Positions 35,989 through 44,950 of a DNA stretch of 64,000 bases are shown in pieces. A program made the position numbers and the translations under genes. The stretch's first letter is position 1, and every line of letters starts with the position of its first letter. Source of the stretch: Paenalicyclobacillus mengziensis. GTDB taxonomy: Bacteria; Bacillota; Bacilli; Alicyclobacillales; Alicyclobacillaceae. Location of the stretch: assembly GCF_017298635.1 (NCBI RefSeq), contig NZ_CP071182.1, positions 248,001 to 312,000 of the forward strand, written 5' to 3'. Below the pieces are notes generated by a model. That model searched no databases and was not told the origin of the DNA. It saw only the letters and a program-made list of their open reading frames with translations.

Positions 35989-36621
35989 ATGGCAGATACG
36001 GACCTGCGATTCTCTGCGAGATGGACAACACGAAGGGCTGCGAGGGGCGCCAATATCTCCGAACCAACCGTTCGCAAGTACGCCCAGGTGTTAAGCCGCG
36101 AATGCAATTATCATTTTCACACCGTTAACGGACGGGAACGGCGTTATTCCGATCACGACATCACGCTGTTCATTGAGATGAAACGTCTGAGTGATGAAAC
36201 GGGCATGGACGTTGCCAAAGTAGCGCAAATTGTCTACGCCCGGTTCTGTAAGCCGGAAGATGACTCTGTCGGATCGACATCAGGAAAAGATTCCGACGGC
36301 GATGTGATACAGAGCGTATTGGGTTACGATGGCGAAGATGATACGATTCAAACCGTATCGGCGCATGATAATACCCGTAGTCAGTCTGCCTATCCGAATG
36401 ATTTGAATGAGATTGTTGCGCGGGCAAGCCGGCAATTTTGGCAGGCGGCCCGTGAAGAAATTGTCCTGGATGTCAAAGAAGCCGTACGCGAAGAGGTAAG
36501 AACCGAACTTCACAGTGGCTTGGCGGACATGAAACGTCACCTATCTGATGAGTTGCAAGCTGCAAAAGACGAGGTAGCTGCGAGTTACGTGCGGAAACCA
36601 TGGTGGAAATTTGGAAAGTAG
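35989..36621 (+). CDS. MerR-like HTH protein with coiled C-terminus
   Basis: About 210 residues. Residues about 15-80 look like a MerR-type helix-turn-helix used by phage, plasmid or chromosome proteins (ARGANISEPTVRKYAQVLSR, then GRERRYSDHDITLFIEMKRL). A low-complexity acidic middle follows, then a heptad-like helix (about 140-205, EEIVLDVKEAVREEVRTELH) ending in KPWWKFGK. This build resembles chromosome-anchoring or segregation regulators of Bacilli more than metal-sensing MerR proteins, but the role is unknown. GAGG eight bases before ATG 35989 fixes the start. A hairpin terminator overlaps the end. Confidence 0.7.
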   Translation: MADTDLRFSARWTTRRAARGANISEPTVRKYAQVLSRECNYHFHTVNGRERRYSDHDITLFIEMKRLSDETGMDVAKVAQIVYARFCKPEDDSVGSTSGKDSDGDVIQSVLGYDGEDDTIQTVSAHDNTRSQSAYPNDLNEIVARASRQFWQAAREEIVLDVKEAVREEVRTELHSGLADMKRHLSDELQAAKDEVAASYVRKPWWKFGK

Positions 36622-36628
36622 AAAAGGT

Positions 36629-36655
36629 TGCATCTCCGAAAAGATGCATTTATTT
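36629..36655. terminator. Terminator between MerR-like gene and rlmH
   Basis: TGCATCT-CCGAAA-AGATGCA stem-loop followed by TTTATTT on the + strand, 8 bp after the MerR-like stop and touching the rlmH stop codon of the convergent gene. Confidence 0.8.
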
Positions 36656-37132
36656 GTGATAAGGTTCACCTCTGGCAATACGGATTCCCCGGTAGATTTG
36701 CTCTGCCAACACGATGCGTGCAAGTTGGTGAGGTAAAGTGAGCGGCCCGAAACTCCACTTTAAACTAGCTTGCTTCTGGATAGATTCGTCAAGCCCGTAA
36801 GAACCGCCGATGATGAAGACCAGTCGGCCAAACGCTTCCGCTTCGAGGCGAGTGAACTGCTGGCTCCAGTCCTCCGATGCATATTGTCTCCCTTGCCTGT
36901 CCAGTATCACAATGCCGTCTCGTGGTTTGAGGTGTCTCTCTAGCCGATGTGCTTCGGTCTTTAAAATATACCCAATCTCCATTGGCGAAACGTGGTCTGG
37001 GGCTGGTTCATCGGCCACCTCAACCACGCTCAGATTGACGTAACCGGAGAGGCGCTTTGCGTATTCTGCAAAGGCCTCTCTCCAGTATCGCTCTTTTAAC
37101 TTACCTACAGCTAGAATGACAATCTGCATCAC
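36650..37132 (-). CDS. rlmH: 23S rRNA (pseudouridine1915-N3)-methyltransferase RlmH
   Basis: 160 residues, the usual length. SPOUT-class methyltransferase that modifies pseudouridine 1915 in helix 69 of 23S rRNA. Start MQIVILAVGKLKERYWREAFAEYAKRL, the SAM knot region FIIGGSYGLDESIQ, and the family C-terminus LARIVLAEQIYRGIRIARGEPYHK are all present. It ends the conserved wal-to-rlmH block, as in B. subtilis (yydA). Confidence 0.96.
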   Translation of the reverse strand: MMQIVILAVGKLKERYWREAFAEYAKRLSGYVNLSVVEVADEPAPDHVSPMEIGYILKTEAHRLERHLKPRDGIVILDRQGRQYASEDWSQQFTRLEAEAFGRLVFIIGGSYGLDESIQKQASLKWSFGPLTLPHQLARIVLAEQIYRGIRIARGEPYHK

Positions 37133-37171
37133 GGTTGATCTACTTTCATGTTGCTTTTATTCGTGTTGCTT

Positions 37172-38539
37172 TTAGTTATCGAACTGTCCCGGGCCAAACG
37201 GAGTGAGTGGGTCTGCGTTGGCGCTTGCGTTCATACGGGTTGTATTGACAGACTTCATCTCACCCAGTTTAATGTGAAACTCCATCTTGTTGCCATTACG
37301 GTACGTGGTCAATGTTACCACATCTCCTGGCTTCTTCTGAAATAGGTAAGTCCGCAGGTCTGCCATCGTTTTTACGGGGTGACCATCAATCGCGACAATC
37401 ACATCCTGGGACTGAATCCCGCTTTTTTGTGCTTCCGGTGAGAGAACCAGTTTTACCCAAACGCCGTAATCAACCGGTACGTCTGGCCAGAACTGCTCGG
37501 GGATGGAGGCGAGTGATTCTCCGGTGAGCCCAAGTGCCGGGTGCAGGGCGTGGCCGCTCTTCATAATCTGCTGAGCAATGTTTTTTACTTCATTGGACGG
37601 AATGGCAAAACCCATCCCCTCAAAGTTCGGGGCGACGATTTTACTGCTGTTAATGCCGATGACTTCGCCGCGGATATTCAGTAATGGCCCCCCGCTATTC
37701 CCCGGATTGATGGCTGCATCAGTCTGAATCACCGCCTGGTAATCAAGCGTACTCTGGGACTGTGGGTCTTCAACGGGCATCAGACGCTGCTTCGCACTGA
37801 CGATTCCTGCCGTAACCGTGTCCGCAAAATCAAGCCCAAGCGGCGTCCCGATGGCGATAGCCGGCTCACCTGTTTGAATATCATTGGAATTGGCAAACGT
37901 GATGGGCTCGACGTTATGAATGGCACTTTCCGGGACTCGAAGCACAGCCAAGTCAGTGTACGGATCGGTTCCCACAACTTGCGCCTGCACGTGTTTCCCG
38001 CTGGCAAGAACCACTTCGACTTTGGAGGCACCTTCGACAACGTGATTGTTTGTAACTGCAAAGCCGTACATCGTGTTCTTAAAGAACAAAACCCCTGTCC
38101 CCACGCCTGTCGGTTGCAGTTTCGCTGTTTGCTGGAAAAAATCAGTGACTGTTGCATAGTTTACGACACCCATTACAGCCGGTTTTACCTGCTTGACAAC
38201 TTGGGTGATACCATCGGTTGCCATCGCTACTGGTTGCGATTCGGGCCCTGGTGCAAGATGTGATGCACTCCCTGTGTTTGGCGCAACTTGCCCATCCCCG
38301 GCTGTAATTGCCGCTGAAGCCGGATACGCGAAAGCGCCGGACGAGTCTCTTGTGCCGTCGACCATGGCAGTTGTTACTGAACCCAGTGCAGCTGATACAG
38401 CGACTACGCCAAACCATCGGAGTAAATTTCGAGGTTTGGTGCGACCGCCTCGATGATGGAGCGTACCATTCGATGTGTTTGTTGAGTCTGGTCCCTGAAA
38501 CGAGGCGTCACGATAGTATCCCATCGGTCCTGAACCCAC
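37172..38539 (-). CDS. htrA: HtrA/DegP-type serine protease (YyxA-like)
   Basis: 455 residues. An N-terminal cytosolic basic stretch, one membrane anchor (about residues 40-60, WFGVVAVSAALGSVTTAMV), an extracellular trypsin-like domain with the triad His in AVTNNHVVEGA, Asp in DPYTDLAVL and Ser in NPGNSGGPLLN, then one PDZ domain (about 345-430). It degrades misfolded proteins outside the membrane. It sits after walJ as yyxA does in B. subtilis. GTG 38539 (AAAGG upstream) and ATG 38524 are both possible starts. Confidence 0.93.
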   Translation of the reverse strand: MGSGPMGYYRDASFQGPDSTNTSNGTLHHRGGRTKPRNLLRWFGVVAVSAALGSVTTAMVDGTRDSSGAFAYPASAAITAGDGQVAPNTGSASHLAPGPESQPVAMATDGITQVVKQVKPAVMGVVNYATVTDFFQQTAKLQPTGVGTGVLFFKNTMYGFAVTNNHVVEGASKVEVVLASGKHVQAQVVGTDPYTDLAVLRVPESAIHNVEPITFANSNDIQTGEPAIAIGTPLGLDFADTVTAGIVSAKQRLMPVEDPQSQSTLDYQAVIQTDAAINPGNSGGPLLNIRGEVIGINSSKIVAPNFEGMGFAIPSNEVKNIAQQIMKSGHALHPALGLTGESLASIPEQFWPDVPVDYGVWVKLVLSPEAQKSGIQSQDVIVAIDGHPVKTMADLRTYLFQKKPGDVVTLTTYRNGNKMEFHIKLGEMKSVNTTRMNASANADPLTPFGPGQFDN

Positions 38540-38642
38540 CTTTTTGGCCTTTGTTTCGGTATTTTGACCAGAAATGAAGACCAGTATGCGGAATCAGAGG
38601 CAGACGGTGGCTGACGCAACCGGAAATATACAGGATAAACAC

Positions 38643-39434
38643 CTAGACAAGTCTCAGACTGGTATGTTGGTGGCGACTGGTTCTGTGCAGCACCACCTGC
38701 TCTTCAAATACTGGTTGAATTTCTCGAAGAACAGATTGAAAAGTAATCTCAGCTAGCTCTGGCATATTATTATCTTCACTCAGGTGAGCGAGGTAGACGT
38801 TGACGGACTCCGTTCCGAGGATATCTGCTAGGGCGACCGCCGCGTCGTAGTTCGACAAATGCCCCTTATCACCGAGAATTCTTCGCTTCACCGACCACGG
38901 ATAACGACCTGCCCGCAGCATTTCAACATCGTGATTGCTCTCCCAGACATAGCATTGACAACCCTTAATCACCTGCTTGATGTGGTCACTAACGTAGCCA
39001 ACGTCCGTCAATACGCATAAACTGCCAGAAGCATGGTCAAAACGATAAGCGACTGGCTCTTCTGCGTCGTGGGACACAGCAAAAGGCGTCACTTGAATAT
39101 CACCAATCTCAAAGCCCTGGTCCGCTTTTACAAACACTTCCGGTACACGCTGTTCCTCAACAGTCTTTCCAACTTGAGACCATGTTCCCTCAGTTGTGTA
39201 GACCTTAGCGTTCGACTGTTTGAGAACCTGCCGCAATCCGCGTACATGGTCAATATGTTCATGTGTAATGAGAATTGCGTCGACGTCGGCCATCTTTGCA
39301 CCGGACGAACTGGCCAGCCGCTGACTGAGCTGCTTACCGCTAATTCCTGCGTCGAGCAAGATTTGCGTAGATTCACTCTTTATGTAGACGGAGTTCCCTG
39401 AACTTCCACTTGCTAAAACACTGAACTCAAGCAC
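38643..39434 (-). CDS. walJ: MBL-fold hydrolase WalJ (YycJ)
   Basis: About 263 residues. Metallo-beta-lactamase fold, with metal motif ITHEHIDHVRGL (HxHxDH) and later His and Asp ligands (SHDAEE, LTDVGYVSD, ESNHD). YycJ family enzymes are linked to cell-wall and DNA-repair control in the wal operon. The open frame begins with TTG 39449, but GGGAGG seven bases before GTG 39434 and the family start LEFSVLASGSSGNS point to the latter. Confidence 0.92.
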   Translation of the reverse strand: MLEFSVLASGSSGNSVYIKSESTQILLDAGISGKQLSQRLASSSGAKMADVDAILITHEHIDHVRGLRQVLKQSNAKVYTTEGTWSQVGKTVEEQRVPEVFVKADQGFEIGDIQVTPFAVSHDAEEPVAYRFDHASGSLCVLTDVGYVSDHIKQVIKGCQCYVWESNHDVEMLRAGRYPWSVKRRILGDKGHLSNYDAAVALADILGTESVNVYLAHLSEDNNMPELAEITFQSVLREIQPVFEEQVVLHRTSRHQHTSLRLV

Positions 39435-39455
39435 ACAGGCGCCTCCCAATGATTC

Positions 39456-40325
39456 TTACTGTAACGGTACGTTCACTTCGCCTGTATAGGCATTCACAAA
39501 GTAAATAGTATTTGGTGTCACAATTCTCCATACGGGAAACCAGTAGTTTGCGGATGACGCGGATGTATTCGGTGGACTGTCCCCTGCGACCTTGTGTGCA
39601 TAACCCATTTCGACACTGGTGATGCTGCCTCCATGACTCCCCATCATTTGGTCCATGGAATTGGCAAGACTGTCGAGCGCGTCAAGAGCACTAATCGTCG
39701 GTTTTGCATCACCGACAGTCTGAAGGTTCACCACTGCTGTTTGCTGGAACGACCAAAGTTTTGCTTGACCAACTTGAGCAGCAACAGTGGCGTCAAAGAT
39801 AGGATAGGACTGATATTTCTCAATAAAATTATACTGTTTGACGCCAGGTTTGTCCGAGGATTGAGTGTAACTGACATTATCTGCAACATACTGGCTACCT
39901 TGCCAAACTGCCTTTAGAACGTCTGATGAATGCTTAAGGTTCGTGATGACTGGCGTCGTGTAGATGACTTGCCAAGTGCCCATGTCGGTCACCTGAATGG
40001 TTCCCTGCGGTACCCTTGCCTCTGCTGCCGTAGCATCTACGTGTACCTGTTGAATGCCTGGAAAAGCAGCTCCTGCCAGCTTCAGCAAAGAGGGTTCGGC
40101 AAATGTTCCCTTGAGCACAGCCATCTTGTCGTGGGTTTGTGGAACAGGTGCCTCCAGACTGAGTCCGTGTTCGGAAAGAAGTGTCTTTGTATTGGCTAGT
40201 AAATCTGAATAGGACTCAACATACGCCACCTGCGCCTGGCGTTGTGAGTAGACTTGCCACCCGAGGATGCAATCGAGAAAAAGGAAAGCCATGATAAGCC
40301 ATGTCTTTGCTGACTCCCACTTCAT
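39456..40325 (-). CDS. walI: WalI (YycI) regulator of WalK
   Basis: 289 residues. An N-terminal membrane anchor (WLIMAFLFLDCILGWQVY) and an extracellular YycI-type domain ending in WRIVTPNTIYFVNAYTGEVNVP. With YycH it binds and modulates the WalK sensor kinase at the membrane. Its ATG overlaps the end of walH by 4 bases, so they are translationally coupled. Confidence 0.9.
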   Translation of the reverse strand: MKWESAKTWLIMAFLFLDCILGWQVYSQRQAQVAYVESYSDLLANTKTLLSEHGLSLEAPVPQTHDKMAVLKGTFAEPSLLKLAGAAFPGIQQVHVDATAAEARVPQGTIQVTDMGTWQVIYTTPVITNLKHSSDVLKAVWQGSQYVADNVSYTQSSDKPGVKQYNFIEKYQSYPIFDATVAAQVGQAKLWSFQQTAVVNLQTVGDAKPTISALDALDSLANSMDQMMGSHGGSITSVEMGYAHKVAGDSPPNTSASSANYWFPVWRIVTPNTIYFVNAYTGEVNVPLQ

Positions 40326-41605
40326 GATATCTTCATCCCCTTTAGCACCTTACCACTCACAGCATCAATTTCCCAAAGCGGCATCCCGCTCTGACTGACA
40401 AGATAAACCGGTTCAAGTTTCTCCCTATGGCTGTCCACCGGAAGAAGGGCGTACCCTAGTTCCACGGACAACACATTGAGTGGCGTTGACGGCATCAATT
40501 TGTGCAAAATTTTTGCCAACGGAGACGCCCCAATGATGTGCACCAGATTCTTCTGACCAAAACTAAGTTCATTGATTGGAAGTTGATACTTGGCTACATG
40601 GCCGCCGACAGATTGAAGGACAATAGACTGGTTTGATCCGATGATAGGAAAACCAAAAGCATACGGACGCAAGGTCCAACTTGCATCGTTAGCTGTGGCA
40701 CTGTTCTCAACTAGAATAGAATTCTTTGGCGCGCCGCCGTGTGAGCTAGCGTAATTCAAGATATCTGTAACTGCCATTGTCCTTGATGCAGCTGAACTCG
40801 CCAAGTTGGGGTCGGCGTACGTCAAGGTATGCTTTTGCTGGTCCCACCACACGGCCCTGCTGCCGTCAGTCCAGAGGACCATGGTTGGCGACTCGGGTAC
40901 ACTCGTCAAGGCCTGTGGATTTACAAAAAAAGAGTGGACGAGCGGGATGATGGAATGTGAGTTTACGAATACTGTCGCGCGAAACATATCAATGCTATTC
41001 TTTGGCACAAACGCCCCTGACTGTCGGTTCCAAACCTCCCACGGGTCAAGTAAGATGGCATGACGAAACATGGAGGCGAAATTGACAATGGATAGGTCTG
41101 TTTGCGCAACGTAGGTCCCTGCTCCAGACACTAAAGCCAACATCACAGGACCTGCTGATTCAGATTGATAGAGGTACACCGTTTGGCCCTGTTTTGGTAG
41201 TACAGATGGCTGCAATCCAGGAATATAGTGGATTAATTCTTGGTAGTTCATATTGACCCCGAAATCGTACTCAACGGAACGAACAAATGACTTCGGCAAA
41301 TTTGAAACCATGTGGAGGCTATAGACGTGTGCCTGACCGAGTTGTGTCATCCAGTTTTTGTAATCCTCTGTTCCAGGCATAAACAGAGCAGACACCGACG
41401 GGTCAGTACCCGTCAGAACAATTCTGCACGGTGTCGTGGCAGCATATTCGGTTGGAACAGACGCTTGTGGCAGGCTCGGCTCAGGCGAGTAATTGACCTC
41501 ACCGACCCCACCCCATCCTCCTGTCCATAGTTCTTCACTCAACACCAAACTGGTTCCAACCAAGACCACCAGAAGCCCTGTTTTGAACGCGGGCCAGACA
41601 CGCAT
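40322..41605 (-). CDS. walH: WalH (YycH) regulator of WalK
   Basis: 427 residues. One N-terminal transmembrane helix (FKTGLLVVLVGTSLVLSEELW) and a large extracellular YycH domain, ending EPVYLVSQSGMPLWEIDAVSGKVLKG. It partners with WalI to tune the WalK kinase. Two bp from the walK stop, in the same operon. Confidence 0.92.
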   Translation of the reverse strand: MRVWPAFKTGLLVVLVGTSLVLSEELWTGGWGGVGEVNYSPEPSLPQASVPTEYAATTPCRIVLTGTDPSVSALFMPGTEDYKNWMTQLGQAHVYSLHMVSNLPKSFVRSVEYDFGVNMNYQELIHYIPGLQPSVLPKQGQTVYLYQSESAGPVMLALVSGAGTYVAQTDLSIVNFASMFRHAILLDPWEVWNRQSGAFVPKNSIDMFRATVFVNSHSIIPLVHSFFVNPQALTSVPESPTMVLWTDGSRAVWWDQQKHTLTYADPNLASSAASRTMAVTDILNYASSHGGAPKNSILVENSATANDASWTLRPYAFGFPIIGSNQSIVLQSVGGHVAKYQLPINELSFGQKNLVHIIGASPLAKILHKLMPSTPLNVLSVELGYALLPVDSHREKLEPVYLVSQSGMPLWEIDAVSGKVLKGMKIS

Positions 41606-41607
41606 CT

Positions 41608-43404
41608 TTATCTCGCCTCCACAGTTGGCAGAATGACCGTCACAGTCGTTCCGTGTTCAGGTTCACTCGCCAGAGAGATGCTCCCCCCGTGCCGCTCGGC
41701 AATCTCTCTCGCAATGGCCAGGCCGAGGCCTGTCCCTCCAAATTTCCGAGTGCGAGCCTTATCGACCGTATAAAACCGTTCAAACACGTGAGGCAAGTCA
41801 TCCTCTGGAATACCAATCCCAGTATCCTCCACAGTGAGCGTTAGTTGATCCGATTCTGCCGTCGCCCTGATTCTAACCATCCCATCACGTGGCGTATATT
41901 TGAGCGCATTGCTAAGCAGGTTGTCAACAAGTCTGTCCAGCATGTCGCGATCGCCTCGAATCGATACAACCGGAAACGCATCTGACACCAAAGTGACGCC
42001 TTGCTGACGTGCGGAGAGAGCAAAACGTTCGACTGAGGTTTCCAGCCATTCCCTTGCATGAATTAAACCTGCCCGAAATGGCTCCTGTCGCATCTCCAGG
42101 CCGGACAGTTGCAACAGGTCCTGCGTCAGTCGCACCATTCGATTGGTCTCGTGGTCGATGACATCAAGGAACCGCTTTCTCGTCTCTTCATCCGTATCGT
42201 TATATTGCTGCAGAGCTTCGATGTATGATTTCACGCTGGTAAGCGGGGTCTTCAGTTCATGAGACACATTGGCAACAAAGTCCCGGCGTGCGGCCTGCAA
42301 CTTCTCCTGTTCGGTAACGTCTCGAATCAAAGCAACATATCCTTGCGGTTGCTTGTGGCCAATCTTCGTAACATGAACGTTTAAAAGAGCAGTGCCGATT
42401 TTCTTGATAGAACTCCACTCACTTTTATCCTCTGCCACCATCCGTTGCAGGTCTAGTAATTCACCTGGATTGAAATTTGGTTGCATCAAGCCAGGCAACA
42501 TCCGTGCAGCTGCATCGTTGCTGAATACGTAGTTCAAGTTCTTGTCAAACGCAATGACCCCGTCCCCCATATACTTAATGACCGCTTGCAGTCGGCCTTG
42601 CTCATGTTGGTTTTCTGCGATGGCTGCCTGAAGTTTGTCGGTGAGGTCATTGATTGCAGTGGCCAGCGCTCCAAATTCGTCATCACTATGCACCGTGACT
42701 CGCTCGCTAAAATCTCCTGCTGCTAATTTTCGGGCCTGATTGGTAACGTCGAGGACGGGACGTGCGATGGTTCTTGACAGAAGGATACCAAGTGCAGCTG
42801 TCAACGCCAAGACAAGACCACTGCCGCTGTAGAAGATAGCAGTAACCTGGCGCATCGTCGTGTATGTGTTTTGGACGGAGACTACTGACTCTACAATCCC
42901 TGCAAATTGCCCTTGATTAAAAATAGGTACGACGACGGTCAGAAGGTGATTGTGCGTTACGGGGTCGTAGTGTACAGCGACAGCTTTCTTGTGGCTAATG
43001 AGTGTTTCTGTGGCAAGAGAATCGATTCGCTTTTGGCCGATAAGTGCACTTCCGGCAGAGGTATCTCGAACAACCCCGTCTTTGTTGAGAACGTACACAA
43101 CACCATTAATGAGTTGGGGAAAGGATTGCAGTAGTGATCCGTTGGGTTGGGTGGATGAGGCAGCACTCCCTGATTGATTGGCGTCTGTCTGCGAGGAGAC
43201 GGCTGTGTTGCCTGCTTGTCCGATGACCTCTGGAGCCACAATCGTCGCAATCAATTGGGTTTGACGAGACACAGTATCCGTCTCTGCGCGGAGCAATGAT
43301 TGGTTCAACGCACGGACAAAATAGCCGCCGATAAGTTGAAGTGCGAACAGAAGGAGCAAAACCTGGATAGTCACAAGCCTGATTCGAATACTGCGCCACA
43401 ACAT
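41608..43404 (-). CDS. walK: Sensor histidine kinase WalK
   Basis: 598 residues. TM1 (about 8-30), extracellular sensing domain (about 35-180, with an SQTDANQSGSAASSTQPNGS low-complexity stretch), TM2 (about 190-210), HAMP (about 212-262), PAS (about 275-365), HisKA with H382 in FVANVSHELKTPLTS, and an ATPase domain with DNLLSNALKYTP, VEDTGIGIP and FGGTGLGLAIAREI. It senses cell-wall state and phosphorylates WalR; essential in most Bacilli. It follows walR by 4 bp. Confidence 0.96.
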   Translation of the reverse strand: MLWRSIRIRLVTIQVLLLLFALQLIGGYFVRALNQSLLRAETDTVSRQTQLIATIVAPEVIGQAGNTAVSSQTDANQSGSAASSTQPNGSLLQSFPQLINGVVYVLNKDGVVRDTSAGSALIGQKRIDSLATETLISHKKAVAVHYDPVTHNHLLTVVVPIFNQGQFAGIVESVVSVQNTYTTMRQVTAIFYSGSGLVLALTAALGILLSRTIARPVLDVTNQARKLAAGDFSERVTVHSDDEFGALATAINDLTDKLQAAIAENQHEQGRLQAVIKYMGDGVIAFDKNLNYVFSNDAAARMLPGLMQPNFNPGELLDLQRMVAEDKSEWSSIKKIGTALLNVHVTKIGHKQPQGYVALIRDVTEQEKLQAARRDFVANVSHELKTPLTSVKSYIEALQQYNDTDEETRKRFLDVIDHETNRMVRLTQDLLQLSGLEMRQEPFRAGLIHAREWLETSVERFALSARQQGVTLVSDAFPVVSIRGDRDMLDRLVDNLLSNALKYTPRDGMVRIRATAESDQLTLTVEDTGIGIPEDDLPHVFERFYTVDKARTRKFGGTGLGLAIAREIAERHGGSISLASEPEHGTTVTVILPTVEAR

Positions 43405-43408
43405 CCCG

Positions 43409-44101
43409 CTACCTCCGGACGAAATAGCCTACACCCCGCTTGGTCAGCACAAAAGTTGGATTACTTGGGTCATCTTCGCATTTTTCTCGCAAACGACGAA
43501 TGGTAACGTCGACGGTCCGCTCATCCCCTTCGTAGAAACTGCCCCACACCTGCAACAGCAGTTGCTCACGTGTGAAAACCACGCCGGGCCTCGAAGCCAT
43601 ATACGCCAGCAACTCGAATTCGCGATGAGTTAAGGGAACAGCAGACCCATTCTTGGTGACAGTGTAGTTGTTGTAGTCAATTGTCAGACCGTGAATGGTA
43701 TAGCGTTCCCGTTCCACACTCGGCCGGTCTTCTTCCTGAAACTCCATTCGACGTAAATTAGCCCGGATTCTCGCCAACAGTTCCCGTGTGCTGAACGGCT
43801 TTGTAACATAGTCGTCTGCACCCATCTCGAGTCCTAAAACCTTGTCCACCTCAGATTCTCTTGCTGTGAGCATGATGATTGGAACAGCACTTGTCTTTCT
43901 GATTTCCCGGCATACGCCAAAACCGTCCAGCCCAGGTAACATGACATCAAGAAGAACCAGGTTTGGCGCTGTTTCTTCAAACATCTGCAGAGCCTGATTT
44001 CCATCATCGGCGACCTGAACGGTATACCCTTCACGCTCCAACGAGAACTTCAGAATGTCTGCAATCGGTGCCTCGTCTTCGACAATCAATATACTGTGCA
44101 A
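43409..44101 (-). CDS. walR: Response regulator WalR
   Basis: 230 residues. OmpR-type: receiver domain (ILIVEDEAPIADILKFSLEREG; phospho-acceptor Asp in LVLLDVMLPGLDG; switch Lys in YVTKPFS) and a C-terminal winged helix (LTHREFELLAYMASRPG ... LLLQVWGSFYEGDERTVDV). It controls cell-wall hydrolase genes. First gene of the conserved walRKHIJ-htrA-rlmH block. Confidence 0.96.
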   Translation of the reverse strand: MHSILIVEDEAPIADILKFSLEREGYTVQVADDGNQALQMFEETAPNLVLLDVMLPGLDGFGVCREIRKTSAVPIIMLTARESEVDKVLGLEMGADDYVTKPFSTRELLARIRANLRRMEFQEEDRPSVERERYTIHGLTIDYNNYTVTKNGSAVPLTHREFELLAYMASRPGVVFTREQLLLQVWGSFYEGDERTVDVTIRRLREKCEDDPSNPTFVLTKRGVGYFVRR

Positions 44102-44139
44102 CCGTCACCCTCCTCTCGCGCTCAGTACGCTTCAATAAC

Positions 44140-44176
44140 ACACGGATGTTTCGCCAACAGACACGGATGCTTCGCC
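44140..44176. repeat. Direct repeat in the walR / 81-aa divergent promoter
   Basis: ACACGGATGTTTCGCC (44140-44155) and ACACGGATGCTTCGCC (44161-44176), exactly 21 bp apart (two helical turns). This is a plausible two-site operator; it does not match the known WalR TGTWAH-N5-TGTWAH box. Confidence 0.7.
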
Positions 44177-44211
44177 CTAATTTCGCGGACACTACATCAA
44201 GGAGGTGATTC

Positions 44212-44457
44212 GTGGTGTCTGACAGAACGGTATTGGCTTCATTTTACACAAATGAAGAGGCGAATCGGGCCAAACAGCAGATTCTTCGATTCGGGGTAGA
44301 AACAGCCCAGGTGGACCAGAGACACCGCTACGCACCCCATGTTCCGCTGCCCGAAGCATTCCTCATCACAGGTGACATCAGCAGCCTAGCAACCGTTACC
44401 TTACACGAAATCCCGTCGTCCGTTTGTTCAGACTCTGACCTTGTCGAGTTTGTTTGA
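44212..44457 (+). CDS. Small protein resembling the YflT/stress-17M N-domain, 81 aa
   Basis: A textbook RBS (AAGGAGGTGATTC) lies before GTG 44212 or the adjacent GTG 44215. The product starts MVSDRTVLASFYTNEEANRAKQ and recalls the N-terminal beta-alpha-beta domain of general stress protein 17M (YflT), but it is shorter and the match is weak. It ends in an acidic tail. No membrane segment. Divergent from walR and convergent with the 156-aa gene. Confidence 0.65.
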   Translation: MVSDRTVLASFYTNEEANRAKQQILRFGVETAQVDQRHRYAPHVPLPEAFLITGDISSLATVTLHEIPSSVCSDSDLVEFV

Positions 44458-44473
44458 GTGCTTGCACCAAAAT

Positions 44474-44944
44474 CTAGCGCTTTAGCACCCATACGTACGT
44501 TGGTTGAAGCACGACCGCATCGTAGGGCCCGAGACCTTGGAGGAGTGCCTCCTCTGGTGTCAGGTATGGCTGGTTCCTTGTTTCTTCCGTTTGAAGCAGA
44601 TCAAACGCCGGCGGACCAAACCACCATGGCTTCACGGTTACGTAAGCACTCACACTCGATAGGCCTGACGGGGTCAAGTTTTGAGGAATATCGTAAACGA
44701 CAGCAAATTTTGCCCAAAACACCAGACATAAAAGAATGACCAAACCAACAGCCGTCCGTGTCCAAAATTTAATTCCAATCAATGCCCGCAAACGACGCGA
44801 CCGCGATTGCCTGCGTTTCTGACGACGTCTTAAAGCCTCTTGGTGTTGCCGTCGACTTTGATGCGGCCTAAAGTCACTTACAGGCCGTTGATAAACACTG
44901 ATATGGTTGTCATCCTCTGGCGGAAGAGATTCATCTTCATCCAT
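44474..44944 (-). CDS. Single-pass membrane protein, unknown, 156 aa
   Basis: An acidic N-terminus (MDEDESLPPEDDN), a very basic stretch (about residues 28-52, QEALRRRQKRRQSRSRRLRA), one transmembrane helix (about 62-82, TAVGLVILLCLVFWAKFAV) and an extracellular-like domain with TPSGLSSVSAYVTVKPWWFGPPAFDLL. I recognise no family. It follows dnaB by 6 bp, so it is probably co-transcribed. Confidence 0.7.
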   Translation of the reverse strand: MDEDESLPPEDDNHISVYQRPVSDFRPHQSRRQHQEALRRRQKRRQSRSRRLRALIGIKFWTRTAVGLVILLCLVFWAKFAVVYDIPQNLTPSGLSSVSAYVTVKPWWFGPPAFDLLQTEETRNQPYLTPEEALLQGLGPYDAVVLQPTYVWVLKR

Positions 44945-44950
44945 AAACCA

